From: Anaerocolumna sp.
GTDB taxonomy: Bacteria; Bacillota; Clostridia; Lachnospirales; Lachnospiraceae
Assembly: GCA_029256725.1 (NCBI GenBank)
Contig: JAQSXJ010000012.1
Location: 35,256 to 99,255 of the forward strand
Direction of reading: 5' to 3'
DNA: 64,000 bases
The translations under genes and the position numbers were made by a program. The notes beneath the pieces are model-generated. The model saw only the letters and a program-made list of their open reading frames with translations. It was not told the origin of the DNA and did no database searches. Position 1 is the first letter of the stretch, and each line of letters starts with the position of its first letter. Of the stretch, positions 26,919-36,998 are shown piece by piece.

Positions 26919-28409
26919 TCAATCCTTCTTAGCAGCCTCATCAGTAACAGCCACAAAGTCATCCAATGCTTTTAAGATTTCATCCTCTTCTTCAAAAATA
27001 TCTCTTGCCTGTAAGGGCTCCATTCTCATAGAGGTTGCGGCAGTTTCTCTGACGGCTTTATTATCATCTGCATTCTTCTGATTATTACTTCTTACAGAAT
27101 TCGCTCTGTCTCTTTTACCGGTTGAACCTTTTTTACTATTATTTCTTGCAGATGAATTCTGTTTCTGCGTACCATCTTGTTTCTGTGCACCATCTTGCTT
27201 CTGTGTACCATCTTGCTTCTGTGTACTTTCCTCTGCCTTTATACTATCATCTAACTTGGTATTTTTATTCTCTATGTTCTTATTGTTTCGATTCTGACTA
27301 TTGGTATTTTTAGTTTTTGCCTGTACTGACTTGGAATTATTATTCTGCCCATTTTTTGATGTACTTTTATTACCGTTAGTATTTTTCGTCTGGCTGTTTG
27401 TTTTGCCTTTCGTTTCATTAACGGTTGACTGTTTCCCGTTTCTTACAGTCTTGCCTTCGTCTGTAGATGCGTCACCGGCTTCACTGTCCTCAACACCTAA
27501 AAAGCCCTTCCAGTTAAATACCGCTTCTACTGATTTAATTGCTACTTCTATCATATCGTCATCAGGCTCTCTGGTTGTAAGACCCTGAAGCCACATGCCA
27601 GGTTTACTTAATACTCTTACAAAAATAGAATCATTTCTTCCGGCAAAGCGGATAAATTCATAAGAAATACCAGCAATTACAGGTATCAGTATAATTCTGC
27701 TGGCATAACGAAGCCATGTGATATCTGTGCGAATAAACATAAAAAATATTACAGTTACAAACATAACGATAAATAAAAAGCTTGTTCCGCATCTTTTATG
27801 CTGTCTGGACTGCCATTTTACGTTCTCAACTGTAAGTTCAAAACCATTCTCGATACAATTAATGGTCTTGTGCTCCGCTCCATGGTACATAAATACTCGT
27901 TTAATGTCCTTAAGCTGTGAGATTGCAACTACATATAATACAAAAATAACAATTCTTATAATACCCTCTACCAGGGCAACTAAGCTGTCGGATGAAATAA
28001 CCTTGCCTAACTGCGTAGCAGCAAAAGCAGGCAGAACAATAAATATTCCCACTGCAAGTACTACCGCAATAATCATAGTAATTGCTGCCAGTATCGCTTC
28101 CCCTTTATCTTTAAAGACTTTTGAGATAGCCTTATCTACTTTTGATTCCTTGGCAGTTTCTTCTTCCTCATAAAAACTTGCGGAGAAGTTAAGAGTCTTA
28201 ATACCAATTGACATGGATTCTGCAAAGGCCAGCACTCCTCTAAGAATCGGCAGCTTCCACACTTTATGTTTTTCTGCAATACTGTTAAAAGAGTCTTCTT
28301 TTACTACAATTTCGTTGTCCGGCTTTCTTACGGCAATAGCATAACGTTCTTTATTCTTCATCATTACGCCTTCAATAACTGCCTGTCCTCCGATTCCTGA
28401 TGGTTTCAT
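26919..28409 (-). CDS. DUF1385 membrane protein with long low-complexity C-terminal tail
   Basis: The N-terminal 300 residues are the conserved DUF1385 family usually found upstream of prmC-prfA in Clostridia: GIGGQAVIEGVMMKN at the start, two to four membrane helices (about 105-135, 150-170, 210-250) and YHGAEHKTINCIENG in the centre. Function unknown. The C-terminal about 190 residues are rich in Asn, Lys, Gln, Ser and Thr and contain four tandem QKQDG-type pentapeptide-plus repeats (near 27150-27220). The start ATG 28409 has AAAGGA seven bases upstream. The tail is probably disordered and cytoplasmic. Confidence 0.9.
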   Translation of the reverse strand: MKPSGIGGQAVIEGVMMKNKERYAIAVRKPDNEIVVKEDSFNSIAEKHKVWKLPILRGVLAFAESMSIGIKTLNFSASFYEEEETAKESKVDKAISKVFKDKGEAILAAITMIIAVVLAVGIFIVLPAFAATQLGKVISSDSLVALVEGIIRIVIFVLYVVAISQLKDIKRVFMYHGAEHKTINCIENGFELTVENVKWQSRQHKRCGTSFLFIVMFVTVIFFMFIRTDITWLRYASRIILIPVIAGISYEFIRFAGRNDSIFVRVLSKPGMWLQGLTTREPDDDMIEVAIKSVEAVFNWKGFLGVEDSEAGDASTDEGKTVRNGKQSTVNETKGKTNSQTKNTNGNKSTSKNGQNNNSKSVQAKTKNTNSQNRNNKNIENKNTKLDDSIKAEESTQKQDGTQKQDGAQKQDGTQKQNSSARNNSKKGSTGKRDRANSVRSNNQKNADDNKAVRETAATSMRMEPLQARDIFEEEDEILKALDDFVAVTDEAAKKD

Positions 28410-28527
28410 ATGCTTATCCTTTCTTTGATAAAACATGCCATAATACTCTAAATATAAATACGAATTTAAAAATAGGCTGAGATAATTATACCTCAACCTG
28501 TTTTTAACACATAGTCATTATTGTCAT

Positions 28528-28737
28528 TTATTGTTCCTGATTAAGACCATATCTGCGGTTGAACTTATCAATTGCACCGCGAGCCGCTGCAGCTTTCTGC
28601 TGTCCGGTGTAGAAAGAATGGCACTTAGAACAGATTTCTACGTGGATATCGCTCTTTGTTGAGCCTGTTACAAATTCATTACCACAGTTGCAAACTACCT
28701 TTGCCTGATGATAACTAGGATGGATTCCCTCTTTCAT
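28528..28737 (-). CDS. rpmE: Ribosomal protein L31 (zinc-binding C+ form)
   Basis: 69 residues from [19 protein letters not shown] (ATG 28737, AGAGGTG six bases upstream). The cysteines in VCNCG and [12 protein letters not shown] form the zinc site, so this is the zinc-containing form. It lies between rho and the DUF1385 gene, the usual Clostridia order. Confidence 0.96.
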   Translation of the reverse strand: MKEGIHPSYHQAKVVCNCGNEFVTGSTKSDIHVEICSKCHSFYTGQQKAAAARGAIDKFNRRYGLNQEQ

Positions 28738-28854
28738 GCTTTTCACCTCTTTACAAACAAACATAATTTTTCTTAAAGTTGACTTATTGTCAAACTAATT
28801 TATTATTTAAAACAGCTTTTTAATTATAACATAGGATTATTTGGTTTGCAAGTC

Positions 28855-30534
28855 CTAATTAATCAATTTCGTTTTTTTTACAATCTCTATAAATTCTGCA
28901 TTCGTTTTCGTTTTCAGGAACATATCTATAATTCTCTCAACTGCATCATCAGATTTCAAACTATTGAAAGCTTTTCTCATTAAATAAGTAGCCTCCAGTT
29001 CAGTTTGAGTCAATAAGAGATCGTCTCTTCTGGTGCTGGATCTGGGCAGGTCAATGGCAGGGAATATTCTCTTCTCAGAGAGATTACGATCCAGAACAAG
29101 CTCCATGTTACCAGTTCCTTTAAATTCTTCGAAAACTACATCATCCATACGGCTTCCAGTATCTACAAGGGCTGTCGCAAGAATAGTAAGGTTACCGCCT
29201 TCTCTCATATTTCTTGCCGCTCCAAAGAAACGTTTTGGCATATGGAGTGCTGCAGGGTCAAGACCACCGGATAAAGTTCTTCCGCTAGCCTGAACGGTAA
29301 GGTTATAGGCTCTTGCAAGTCTTGTTATACTGTCTAAGAGAATTACAACTTCCTGTTTATGCTCCACGAGACGTTTGGCACGCTCAATTACCATCTCAGA
29401 TACTCTTTTATGATTCTCCGGCAGTTCATCGAAAGTAGAGTAGATAACTTCCACATTCTTGCCTTCTATGGATTCCTTGATATCTGTTACTTCTTCAGGA
29501 CGCTCATCAATTAGAAGAATGATAAGTTTGACACCAGGATGATTAATCGTAATTGCTTTGGCGATCTGTTTTAAAAGGGTAGTCTTACCGGTCTTTGGCT
29601 GGGAGACAATCATACCTCTTTGTCCCTTGCCAATAGGAGATACCAGATCTACCATACGCATGGATACATTGGATCCGGGTGTTTCAAGGTGGATTCTCTC
29701 ATTTGGGAATATAGGGGTCAGATCCTCAAATTTCTTACGTTTCTGTGCTTCTGCCGGATGAAATCCATTAACACCCTTAACAAATAAAAGAGCACTGAAT
29801 TTCTCTCCCTGACTTTTTATTCTGGTATTACCAGCTACGATATCTCCCGTCTTTAAACAAAAACGTCTGATCTGTGCCGGTGATACATATACATCATTCT
29901 CGCCGGGCAGATAATTATCGCAGCGGATAAATCCATAACCATCAGGCATAACTTCCAAGATACCTTCCTTGGTCTCACCACTGTCTAAAGCTTCTGCATC
30001 CTGAGACAGGCTGCTTCTTCTGACTTCATTTTCCTGACTGCCATTCTGCCAGTAAGAATTCTTTCTGCCTTCTTCCTGTACATTCTGTGTATTCTGAGGG
30101 CTCTTACGGGTATATGCCTCCTGATTTCCTGAAATATTTCTTGAATCAGAATCTTTATCATTTCTGTAATTTCTTCTAATCTGTGTTGAAGAGGCTTTTT
30201 CTTCCTCTTTTATTTCAGTTTCTTTATTATCTGCTTCTTTATTAAACTGATCCTTATTAATCAGCTCTTTATTATTTGCTTCTTTATTAAAATCATCTTT
30301 TGTTTCACTCTCTTGTTTCATTACAGTTTCCTGCTCTGCCGGTTTTGTCAGGTCAACTTCCTTTTTCGCCTCTCCTTTCCCAGCAATTTTCTTTTTTTCT
30401 TCCACTGCCTCAGTACCCGCTCCTAATATATCAATAAGCTCCTGCTTACGTAGAGCTGATACACTCTTAATGCCTCTGCTCTTTGCTAATGTTCTAAGCT
30501 CTGCTAAGGACATTTCACTAATTTGTACTTCCAT
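28855..30534 (-). CDS. rho: Transcription termination factor Rho with charged insertion
   Basis: Hexameric RNA helicase. The N-terminal helix bundle ([14 protein letters not shown]) is followed by about 140 residues rich in Lys, Glu, Asn and Asp (about residues 45-185), a feature of many Clostridia and Actinobacteria that can bind RNA. The cold-shock RNA-binding domain ([19 protein letters not shown]) starts near 190. The ATPase domain has Walker [12 protein letters not shown] and Walker [17 protein letters not shown], then the R and Q loops. 559 residues, longer than the about 420 of E. coli because of the insertion. ATG 30534 has AAAGGAG nine bases upstream. Confidence 0.96.
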   Translation of the reverse strand: MEVQISEMSLAELRTLAKSRGIKSVSALRKQELIDILGAGTEAVEEKKKIAGKGEAKKEVDLTKPAEQETVMKQESETKDDFNKEANNKELINKDQFNKEADNKETEIKEEEKASSTQIRRNYRNDKDSDSRNISGNQEAYTRKSPQNTQNVQEEGRKNSYWQNGSQENEVRRSSLSQDAEALDSGETKEGILEVMPDGYGFIRCDNYLPGENDVYVSPAQIRRFCLKTGDIVAGNTRIKSQGEKFSALLFVKGVNGFHPAEAQKRKKFEDLTPIFPNERIHLETPGSNVSMRMVDLVSPIGKGQRGMIVSQPKTGKTTLLKQIAKAITINHPGVKLIILLIDERPEEVTDIKESIEGKNVEVIYSTFDELPENHKRVSEMVIERAKRLVEHKQEVVILLDSITRLARAYNLTVQASGRTLSGGLDPAALHMPKRFFGAARNMREGGNLTILATALVDTGSRMDDVVFEEFKGTGNMELVLDRNLSEKRIFPAIDLPRSSTRRDDLLLTQTELEATYLMRKAFNSLKSDDAVERIIDMFLKTKTNAEFIEIVKKTKLIN

Positions 30535-30773
30535 GAATTCTTGCTCCTTTACAAGTATAAAATTGTTTAATGTATTTGGGAATGGTTTCGATTTGATCTA
30601 GAAGTTCTCATGAATTAAACCAAAAAAATATCTACTGAGATATATTATAACCTATTATATACAAAAAATAAAGTGTCTTTTATACAGCTTTATATAATTT
30701 TCTTATCTTGCTTTCCCAACTTTTCAGTGATATGATGTTTTTAGCCAAGCGGCGCAATTCATTCGCTTGATTA

Positions 30774-30935
30774 AGGGTGTTTTTAAAAACTGCTTGCACT
30801 GGGACAAACGTTCCATTTTGTTTGAAATTAAGCGAAGTTTTAGAGGTATAATGGTGTTACTTTCTAAAGAATGCAACACAGTATACCGCAAAGCAGTAAA
30901 TTCAAAACAGGGCAATGAGTTTTCAAACACACCCT
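30774..30935. mobile_element. MITE-like element, 162 bp with 27-bp imperfect terminal inverted repeats
   Basis: The left end AGGGTGTTTTTAAAAACTG and the complement of the right end AGGGTGTGTTTGAAAACTC match at 22 of 27 positions when extended to the CTG inside. The element encodes nothing convincing; a 68-codon minus-strand frame covers it but looks like chance. It sits in the 430-bp gap between rho and the malic enzyme gene. No clear target-site duplication is seen. Confidence 0.6.
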
Positions 30936-30968
30936 AGCAGTCAGCATTCATAAGGAAGGCGGTTAATT

Positions 30969-32123
30969 ATGACAAACAGTGATAAAGCTCTGCTATTGCA
31001 CGAACAGTGGCAGGGAAAGATTTCAACAGAGGCAAAATGTTCCGTAAAAACCAGAGAGGACCTTGCCCTTGCTTATACTCCAGGTGTTGCAGAACCCTGT
31101 AAGGTGATAGCAGAGGATAGGGATGCAGCCTATAAATATACTATAAAATCCAATACCGTAGCAGTTGTTTCAGACGGCAGTGCCGTACTGGGACTTGGTA
31201 ATATTGGTCCCTATGCCGCTATGCCGGTTATGGAAGGGAAAGCAGTACTATTTAAGGAATTTGGTGGTGTTAATGCATTTCCAATCTGTCTGGATACACA
31301 GAATACAGAAGAGATCATCGAGACTGTAGTCCGAATCGCACCTGCATTTGGCGGTATTAACCTAGAGGATATATCAGCACCCCGTTGCTTTGAAATCGAG
31401 GAACGTTTGAAAGAACGTCTTAATATTCCGGTATTTCATGATGATCAGCATGGTACAGCTATTGTCGTACTGGCAGGAGTGATCAATGCACTCTTAGTAA
31501 CCGGACGAAATAAAGAAACTTCCAGGGTGGTTATTAACGGAGCCGGTTCTGCAGGTATTGCCATTGCCAAACTGCTTTTACATTACGGGTTTAAAAACCT
31601 GATACTTTGTGACAGAGTCGGTATACTCTCAGGAAATACTCCGGATCTTAACCGGATGCAAAAACAGCTCACCGCCATAACCAATTTGGATAAGAAAGAA
31701 GGCTCCTTAAGCGACGCATTAAAAGGTGCCGATATCTTTATCGGAGTATCCGCTCCCGGTATTGTATCAAAGGATATGGTCGCTTCTATGAATAAAGATG
31801 CCATATTGTTTGCCATGGCGAATCCGGTACCAGAAATTATGCCAGACCTTGCAAAAGAAGCCGGTGCAAAAGTAATCGGAACCGGAAGATCTGATTTTCC
31901 GAATCAGGTTAACAATGTTATCGCTTTTCCTGGTATTTTCAAAGGTGCTCTTGAAAGCAGAGCAAGTCAGATTACGGAGGAGATGAAATTAGCTGCTGCC
32001 ATTGCAATTGCCGGACTTGTAGCTAAGGATGAATTGAACGAAGACAACATATTGCCTGAACCTTTTGACACCAGAGTCTGTGAAGTGGTCAGCAACGCCG
32101 TGAAATCTCACGTTAAGAAATAA
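30969..32123 (+). CDS. NAD(P)-dependent malic enzyme
   Basis: Decarboxylates malate to pyruvate. 384 residues, the short bacterial form. The malic N-domain shows LALAYTPGVAEPCK and VVSDGSAVLGLGNIG. The metal/malate site includes DDQHGTAIVVLAG (near 160), and the nucleotide site is INGAGSAGIAIAKLL (near 190). The start ATG 30969 follows GGAAGGCGG by six bases. The next gene starts 40 bases downstream, so the three plus-strand genes to 33668 may be one unit ended by the hairpin at 33737-33791. Confidence 0.94.
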   Translation: MTNSDKALLLHEQWQGKISTEAKCSVKTREDLALAYTPGVAEPCKVIAEDRDAAYKYTIKSNTVAVVSDGSAVLGLGNIGPYAAMPVMEGKAVLFKEFGGVNAFPICLDTQNTEEIIETVVRIAPAFGGINLEDISAPRCFEIEERLKERLNIPVFHDDQHGTAIVVLAGVINALLVTGRNKETSRVVINGAGSAGIAIAKLLLHYGFKNLILCDRVGILSGNTPDLNRMQKQLTAITNLDKKEGSLSDALKGADIFIGVSAPGIVSKDMVASMNKDAILFAMANPVPEIMPDLAKEAGAKVIGTGRSDFPNQVNNVIAFPGIFKGALESRASQITEEMKLAAAIAIAGLVAKDELNEDNILPEPFDTRVCEVVSNAVKSHVKK

Positions 32124-32163
32124 GTTATTACCTTTGATTTGGTACTTAGGAAGGAGCCGCCTG

Positions 32164-33120
32164 TTGTCAGAGAAAAGAATGTGGGGCGACAAACCCTATT
32201 ACTCCCTGGATTATTACTTAAAAGAAAACTTTGGCAGGAAAATATATAAGTTATCTTTAAATGCCGGACTCACCTGTCCTAACAGGGACGGGACACTTGG
32301 TCTTGGCGGCTGTATCTTCTGCAGCAGCGGAGGCAGCGGTGATTTCGGTGCTTCTCCTTTATTATCTGTTACGGAACAGATTGAAGCTGGAAAAGCACTT
32401 ATTTATAAGAAACTTCCGGCTGCTGTAAAAGCTTCTCCTGTAAGTTCTGAAGAGAAAGAGGCTTCCTTTATCGCCTATTTTCAAGCATACACTAATACTT
32501 ACGGTGATATATCCTACCTGCGAAAGACCTTTATGGAGGCACTTAATCATAAAGACATTGCATTGTTATCCATAGCTACCAGGCCTGATTGTCTCGGAGT
32601 GGAAGTGCTCGAGCTGCTGGCAGAATGTGCTGCAAAAAAACCATTATGGGTTGAATTAGGGCTTCAGACCATCCATGAAGATACAGCTAGATTTATCCGA
32701 AGAGGATATTCTCTTTCTGTGTTTGAGAAAGCCGTTAGAGATCTTAATGCCCTTGGAGCAAAGATCATTACCCATATGATACTGGGACTTCCCGGCGAAG
32801 ACAGCTCAAAAGTTCTTACATCCATGGAATATCTAGCGAAACAGCAGATACAAGGCGTTAAGTTGCAGCTCCTTCACGTTCTTAAAGATACAGATCTTGC
32901 CCACATACCCTATAACCCCCTGGAACTGGAAGAATATACTGACCTATTAATTGCGTGTATTGAAAATCTGCCTGAGAATATGGTAATACACCGTCTTACC
33001 GGTGACGGGCCTAAAAAACTGTTACTATCCCCTTTATGGAGCGGTAATAAGAAACTCGTATTAAATCACATTCATAAAGAGATGAAGGCCAGGGATTCCT
33101 GGCAGGGAAAATCGTTGTAA
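32164..33120 (+). CDS. Radical SAM protein, TIGR01212/YhcC family
   Basis: 318 residues. The iron-sulfur cluster cysteines are in TCPNRDGTLGLGGCIFC (C-x12-C-x2-C), the unusual spacing typical of this family. YFQAYTNTYGD, IATRPDCL and WVELGLQT are further family motifs. Family members are linked to tRNA or elongator-like modification, but the function is not established. TTG 32164 is chosen as start because AAGGAG lies seven bases before it; an in-frame ATG at 32179 and an upstream ATG at 32134 fit less well. Confidence 0.9.
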   Translation: MSEKRMWGDKPYYSLDYYLKENFGRKIYKLSLNAGLTCPNRDGTLGLGGCIFCSSGGSGDFGASPLLSVTEQIEAGKALIYKKLPAAVKASPVSSEEKEASFIAYFQAYTNTYGDISYLRKTFMEALNHKDIALLSIATRPDCLGVEVLELLAECAAKKPLWVELGLQTIHEDTARFIRRGYSLSVFEKAVRDLNALGAKIITHMILGLPGEDSSKVLTSMEYLAKQQIQGVKLQLLHVLKDTDLAHIPYNPLELEEYTDLLIACIENLPENMVIHRLTGDGPKKLLLSPLWSGNKKLVLNHIHKEMKARDSWQGKSL

Positions 33121-33146
33121 TTTCTTTTTGCGAAAGGAGGCTTTTT

Positions 33147-33668
33147 ATGCAGACAGATGCGTTAACTCTATACAAACTGATTATACTTTTTCTTTTGGAT
33201 AAAGTAGATTTCCCCCTGACAAATGCTCAGATTTCCAATTTTATCCTGGACAAGGAATATACCAATTATTTCAGCCTGCAGCAGTGCATATCCGAATTAA
33301 CAGAAGAAGAATTCATGACGGTGGAAACCGTCGGTCACAGCTCCCTGTACCAGATAACCCCTTCTGGTGAAGAAACCCTTTCCTTTTTTCAGAATATGAT
33401 ATCCTCTGCAATTCAAGAGGAGATTGTAAGTTATCTAAAGGAAAATAAGTATTCCTTACGAGATGAATCTTCCATTCTTTCCGAATACCACAAAACCGGC
33501 AAGGATGAATATACCGTTTCCTTGCGTGTTATGGAGAAAAAGAATCCAATAATAGATATCAATCTTGCCGTACCTACAGAGGAGGATGCCTCCAAAATCT
33601 GCAGGAACTGGCGTGGACAAAGTCAGGAAATATATTCTTATGTCTTAAGTAGTCTTTTGAAGGAATAA
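33147..33668 (+). CDS. DUF4364 family protein
   Basis: 173 residues. The N-terminal half looks like a winged-helix domain (LYKLIILFLLDKVDFPLTNA, then FTVETVGHSSLYQITPSG as wing). The C-terminal half is a mixed alpha/beta region of unknown role. DUF4364 proteins are common in Clostridia and may be regulators; nothing shows the target. AAAGGAGG precedes the ATG by seven bases. Confidence 0.88.
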   Translation: MQTDALTLYKLIILFLLDKVDFPLTNAQISNFILDKEYTNYFSLQQCISELTEEEFMTVETVGHSSLYQITPSGEETLSFFQNMISSAIQEEIVSYLKENKYSLRDESSILSEYHKTGKDEYTVSLRVMEKKNPIIDINLAVPTEEDASKICRNWRGQSQEIYSYVLSSLLKE

Positions 33669-33736
33669 CTAGTACTGCAAGGTAGTACCAGATAACTTCA
33701 TTCAACTTATAGAATAAACTTCGTAGCAAAATACCG

Positions 33737-33791
33737 GACTTACTGCAGAATGTGGACATTCCTCCCTATTCTGCAGCAAGACCGGTATTTT
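33737..33791. terminator. Bidirectional terminator between DUF4364 and engB
   Basis: AAAATACCGG...CCGGTATTTT outer stem with inner TGCAGAAT...ATTCTGCA stem. A or T runs on both sides serve the converging DUF4364 and engB units. Confidence 0.85.
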
Positions 33792-33794
33792 ATC

Positions 33795-34397
33795 TTATTC
33801 TTCAGGAACTTCTATTTTCATATTTTCTTCTATAAGATCCCATATTTCATCTCTTCCCTGTTTTGTCAAAGCTGAGAACGGAAGTATCGTTGTTGTGCTT
33901 TTAGCTCCAAGCCCCTGTCTTAACAGTTTAATCTGCTTATCCTTCTGGCTTCGGTTAATCTTATCCAGCTTTGTAGCTATAATAACAGGCTCGTATCCCT
34001 GATGAACGATCCAATCATACATCAGCTTATCATTCGTAGAGGGTTCATGCCTGATATCTAACAATAGAAAAATTATCTTAAGCTGTTTGGAAGTTTTGAG
34101 ATAGTTCTCTATCATTTTCCCCCATTTAGCTTTTAGCGCTTCCGATACTTTGGCATAACCATAACCTGGCAAATCTACAAAATACAGTTCTTCATTGATG
34201 TTGTAGAAGTTAATTGTCTGGGTCTTACCAGGCTGACCACTGGTTCTTGCATAAGACTTTCGGTTCATCAGTCCATTTATCAGTGATGATTTGCCGACAT
34301 TTGATTTTCCCGCAAAAGCAATTTCTGGCTTATCATTTTCCGGTAACGTACTGGTAATACCACAAACCGTTTCCAGATTGACGTTCTTTACATGCAT
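33795..34397 (-). CDS. engB: Ribosome biogenesis GTPase EngB/YsxC
   Basis: 200-residue GTPase needed for 50S subunit assembly. G1 AGKSNVGKSSLIN (about 30-42), G2 region TSGQPGKTQTINFY, G3 VDLPGYGYAKV and G4 ATKLDKINRS. ATG 34397 lies six bases after AAAGGAG. It is 48 bases downstream of lon, with which it probably forms an operon, the usual arrangement in Firmicutes. Confidence 0.96.
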   Translation of the reverse strand: MHVKNVNLETVCGITSTLPENDKPEIAFAGKSNVGKSSLINGLMNRKSYARTSGQPGKTQTINFYNINEELYFVDLPGYGYAKVSEALKAKWGKMIENYLKTSKQLKIIFLLLDIRHEPSTNDKLMYDWIVHQGYEPVIIATKLDKINRSQKDKQIKLLRQGLGAKSTTTILPFSALTKQGRDEIWDLIEENMKIEVPEE

Positions 34398-34445
34398 ATG
34401 TTTCTCCTTTCCTGCCGTTTAAACATCGGCAGATTGTTTCTTCTT

Positions 34446-36758
34446 TTATGCAAAGGCATATTTAATAACTTCTGCCATGTTATCTACAAAATTAAGAGCT
34501 ATACCCTCTAGTATTTCTGCTGATATCTCTTCAATATCTTTCTTATTCTGAAGGGGCACTAATACCTGTTTCATATGAGCTGTTTTAGCTGCCAGTATCT
34601 TTTCCTTCAGTCCTCCGATTGGCAGCACCCTGCCTCTAAGAGTAATCTCACCGGTCATTGCAGTATCCGCCTTAACAGGTTTGCCGGTTATAGCCGACAG
34701 CATGGCAGTTGCCATTGTAATACCCGCTGAAGGTCCATCCTTTGGCACCGCTCCCTCCGGAATATGGATATGAATATCATGCTTATCAAAATAATCTGTA
34801 TTGATTTCGTACTCCGTACTTACAGACCGAATATAGCTGATACCCGCCCTTGCGGATTCTTTCATGACATCACCAAGCTGACCTGTAAGTTCAAATTTAC
34901 CTTTACCAGGCATTACATTAACTTCTATCTGCAGCGTGTCGCCGCCTACGCTTGTCCAGGCAAGTCCTCTAACAATACCAATTTCATCCTTCTCATTAGC
35001 TTGTTGGAAAAAGTATCTTTGTTTTCCAAGGAATTTCTCCAGATTTTTATCATTAACGCGAACTTTTTCTGTATTATTGCTTACAATTTCCTTGGCAGCT
35101 TTTCGACAGATTGCTCCGAGTCTTCTCTCCAGATTACGCACACCGGCTTCTTTGGTATAGCCCGTTATGATTTTCGTGATTGCTTTATCGGATACAGTTA
35201 TCTGTTTCCCATTCAGACCATTACGGATAATCTGTTTCGATAGCAGGTGCTTCTTAACAATGTGGAACTTCTCGTTCTCTGTATAGCTGCTTACTTCGAT
35301 AACTTCCATTCTGTCCAAAAGGGGTTTGGCAATTCCCTGCAAGGAATTGGCTGTTGCAATAAAGAGTACCTCTGATAAGTCTACCGGAAGTTCTACATAA
35401 TGATCTACAAACTTCTTATTCTGTTCAGAATCAAGCACTTCTAAAAGCGCAGCAGAAGTATCGCCTTTATAATCACTGCTCACCTTATCTATTTCATCCA
35501 GAAGCATTAGCGGATTCTTGACACCTGCATTCTTAAGGCCTGTAATGATTCTTCCAGGCATTGCTCCCACATAGGTTCTTCTGTGTCCTCTGATTTCTGC
35601 TTCGTCTCTAACTCCACCAAGACTGATACGCACATATTCTTTATTCAGAGCTCTCGCTACAGAATTGGCTATGGAGGTCTTACCGGTTCCGGGAGGTCCC
35701 ACCAGACAGAGAATAGGACTCTCTCCTTTCTGCGTCAGCACTCTGACAGCCAAAAATTCAAGAATTCTCTCCTTTACTTTCTCTAAACCATAATGTTCAC
35801 GGTTTAAGATAGCTTCGGCATTCTTGATATCTTGTTTGTCTTCGCTAACCTTATCCCAAGGAAGGCTTAACAGAGTCTCAATATATCCTCTTACAACTGC
35901 TCCCTCAGAAGAACTTCCGGAAACATTCTTAAAACGTTCGATTTCTTTTACTATCTTCTCTTTTACTTCCGGAGCTGCCTTTAATTTCTCAACAGCTATC
36001 AAATAGTTATCTGCATCTGCGGCACTGTTTGATTCTCCAAGTTCCTCTCTTATAAGCTTAAGCTGTTCTCTTAAGATATATTCTTTCTGATTCTTATCCA
36101 CTTTTTCCTTCACCTTAACCTGAAGGTCTTTGCGGATACGGATGATATCAATTTCTTCCGTCAGGATAACCATAATCTTTTCATAGCGTACAAGAACCTC
36201 TGCCGATTCCAGTAAGCTCTGTTTATCCTCCAAAGTTAAAGGCAGGTTAATTGCTATCTGATCGATTAATTCACCTACCTCCTTAAGCTTCATGATAGTC
36301 TTATAGATATCTTTTCCAATCTTAGGGTTCTCATTAAAATAAACTTCCAGTATATCCTTAAGACCTCTTAGCATAGCCTTCTTATCTGATTCGTTGGCGG
36401 ATTCCATATCATCTTCCAATATTTTCACTTCACCTACCAGAAAGGGGTCTTTCTCTACTATATGATCTAATTCTGCTCTATCTGTTCCGGTAACCAGTAC
36501 ACGGATAACACTTCCGGGCAGTTTAATTATCTGTTTTACCAGAGCTATTGTGCCGACAGTGTATAAATCCTCCTGATCTGGTGCTTCCGTCTCTGCATCT
36601 TTTTGAGTCAGCAAAAGTACCAATTGATCATTTTCCATGGCATTTTCGATAGCTTCAATGGATATCTGGCGGTTTACGTCAAAATGGATTTGCATTCCTG
36701 GCAGCACAGCCATTCCCCGAAGTGCAACAATAGGCACTTTTCTGCTGTAATCACTCAT
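34446..36758 (-). CDS. lon: ATP-dependent protease Lon
   Basis: Cytoplasmic AAA+ serine protease. The N-domain begins [16 protein letters not shown]. The ATPase has Walker [12 protein letters not shown] and Walker [11 protein letters not shown]. The protease domain has the catalytic serine in [14 protein letters not shown] and lysine in [12 protein letters not shown]. 770 residues from ATG 36758 ([11 protein letters not shown]), normal for the family. The frame is open 39 codons further to 36875, but this segment is cassette B of the repeat described at 36747-36813. An ATG at 36770 is one base after AGAAAGG, too close; the ATG at 36758 is 13 bases away. The start is thus not certain. Confidence 0.95.
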   Translation of the reverse strand: MSDYSRKVPIVALRGMAVLPGMQIHFDVNRQISIEAIENAMENDQLVLLLTQKDAETEAPDQEDLYTVGTIALVKQIIKLPGSVIRVLVTGTDRAELDHIVEKDPFLVGEVKILEDDMESANESDKKAMLRGLKDILEVYFNENPKIGKDIYKTIMKLKEVGELIDQIAINLPLTLEDKQSLLESAEVLVRYEKIMVILTEEIDIIRIRKDLQVKVKEKVDKNQKEYILREQLKLIREELGESNSAADADNYLIAVEKLKAAPEVKEKIVKEIERFKNVSGSSSEGAVVRGYIETLLSLPWDKVSEDKQDIKNAEAILNREHYGLEKVKERILEFLAVRVLTQKGESPILCLVGPPGTGKTSIANSVARALNKEYVRISLGGVRDEAEIRGHRRTYVGAMPGRIITGLKNAGVKNPLMLLDEIDKVSSDYKGDTSAALLEVLDSEQNKKFVDHYVELPVDLSEVLFIATANSLQGIAKPLLDRMEVIEVSSYTENEKFHIVKKHLLSKQIIRNGLNGKQITVSDKAITKIITGYTKEAGVRNLERRLGAICRKAAKEIVSNNTEKVRVNDKNLEKFLGKQRYFFQQANEKDEIGIVRGLAWTSVGGDTLQIEVNVMPGKGKFELTGQLGDVMKESARAGISYIRSVSTEYEINTDYFDKHDIHIHIPEGAVPKDGPSAGITMATAMLSAITGKPVKADTAMTGEITLRGRVLPIGGLKEKILAAKTAHMKQVLVPLQNKKDIEEISAEILEGIALNFVDNMAEVIKYAFA

Positions 36759-36813
36759 ACTTGTAACCATGCCTTTCTCATAGCCTGCTAACTTTGGGCC
36801 GCAGGCATAAATT
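36747..36813 (-). repeat. Hairpin/AGAAAGG cassette, copy B (start of lon)
   Basis: Matches 3514-3580 over about 67 bases. The stem is CCTGC-GGC-ccaaa-GTT-A-GCAGG against CCTGC-GCC-tcaat-GGC-T-GCAGG in copy A, so the same outer 5 bp, inner 3 bp, one-base bulge and 5-base loop are kept with changed bases. It ends in TATGAGAAAGGC and an ATGAGTGA start. Confidence 0.6.
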
Positions 36814-36904
36814 TGCGTGTAAAATATGCCGTCTGTGTGTCTTGACACATCTGTAAATCGAGATGCATAGAACATCTTTCTTCTGTATTACTCTACTTTT
36901 ATTA

Positions 36905-36951
36905 AGATAAAAACTGCCTTAAATCCTCTTATAAGGTATTTTAAGGCAGTC
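36905..36951 (-). terminator. Terminator of the tig-clpP-clpX group
   Basis: ACTGCCTTAAAA / TTTAAGGCAGT stem followed by TTTTTATC on the minus strand, about 50 bases after the clpX stop. It separates clpX from lon. Confidence 0.85.
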
Positions 36952-36998
36952 CCTATAACAATCGAATCTACTCAATTTATTGCAAAAGTTTATTCTAC

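Noticed and set aside
27122..27588. Plus-strand frames opposite the DUF1385 tail
   Set aside because: They mirror the low-complexity codons of the real gene and have repetitive Val/Leu/His content.
30724..30930. 68-codon minus-strand frame between rho and the malic enzyme gene
   Set aside because: It lies across the MITE-like element, including its inverted ends, and has no start signal.
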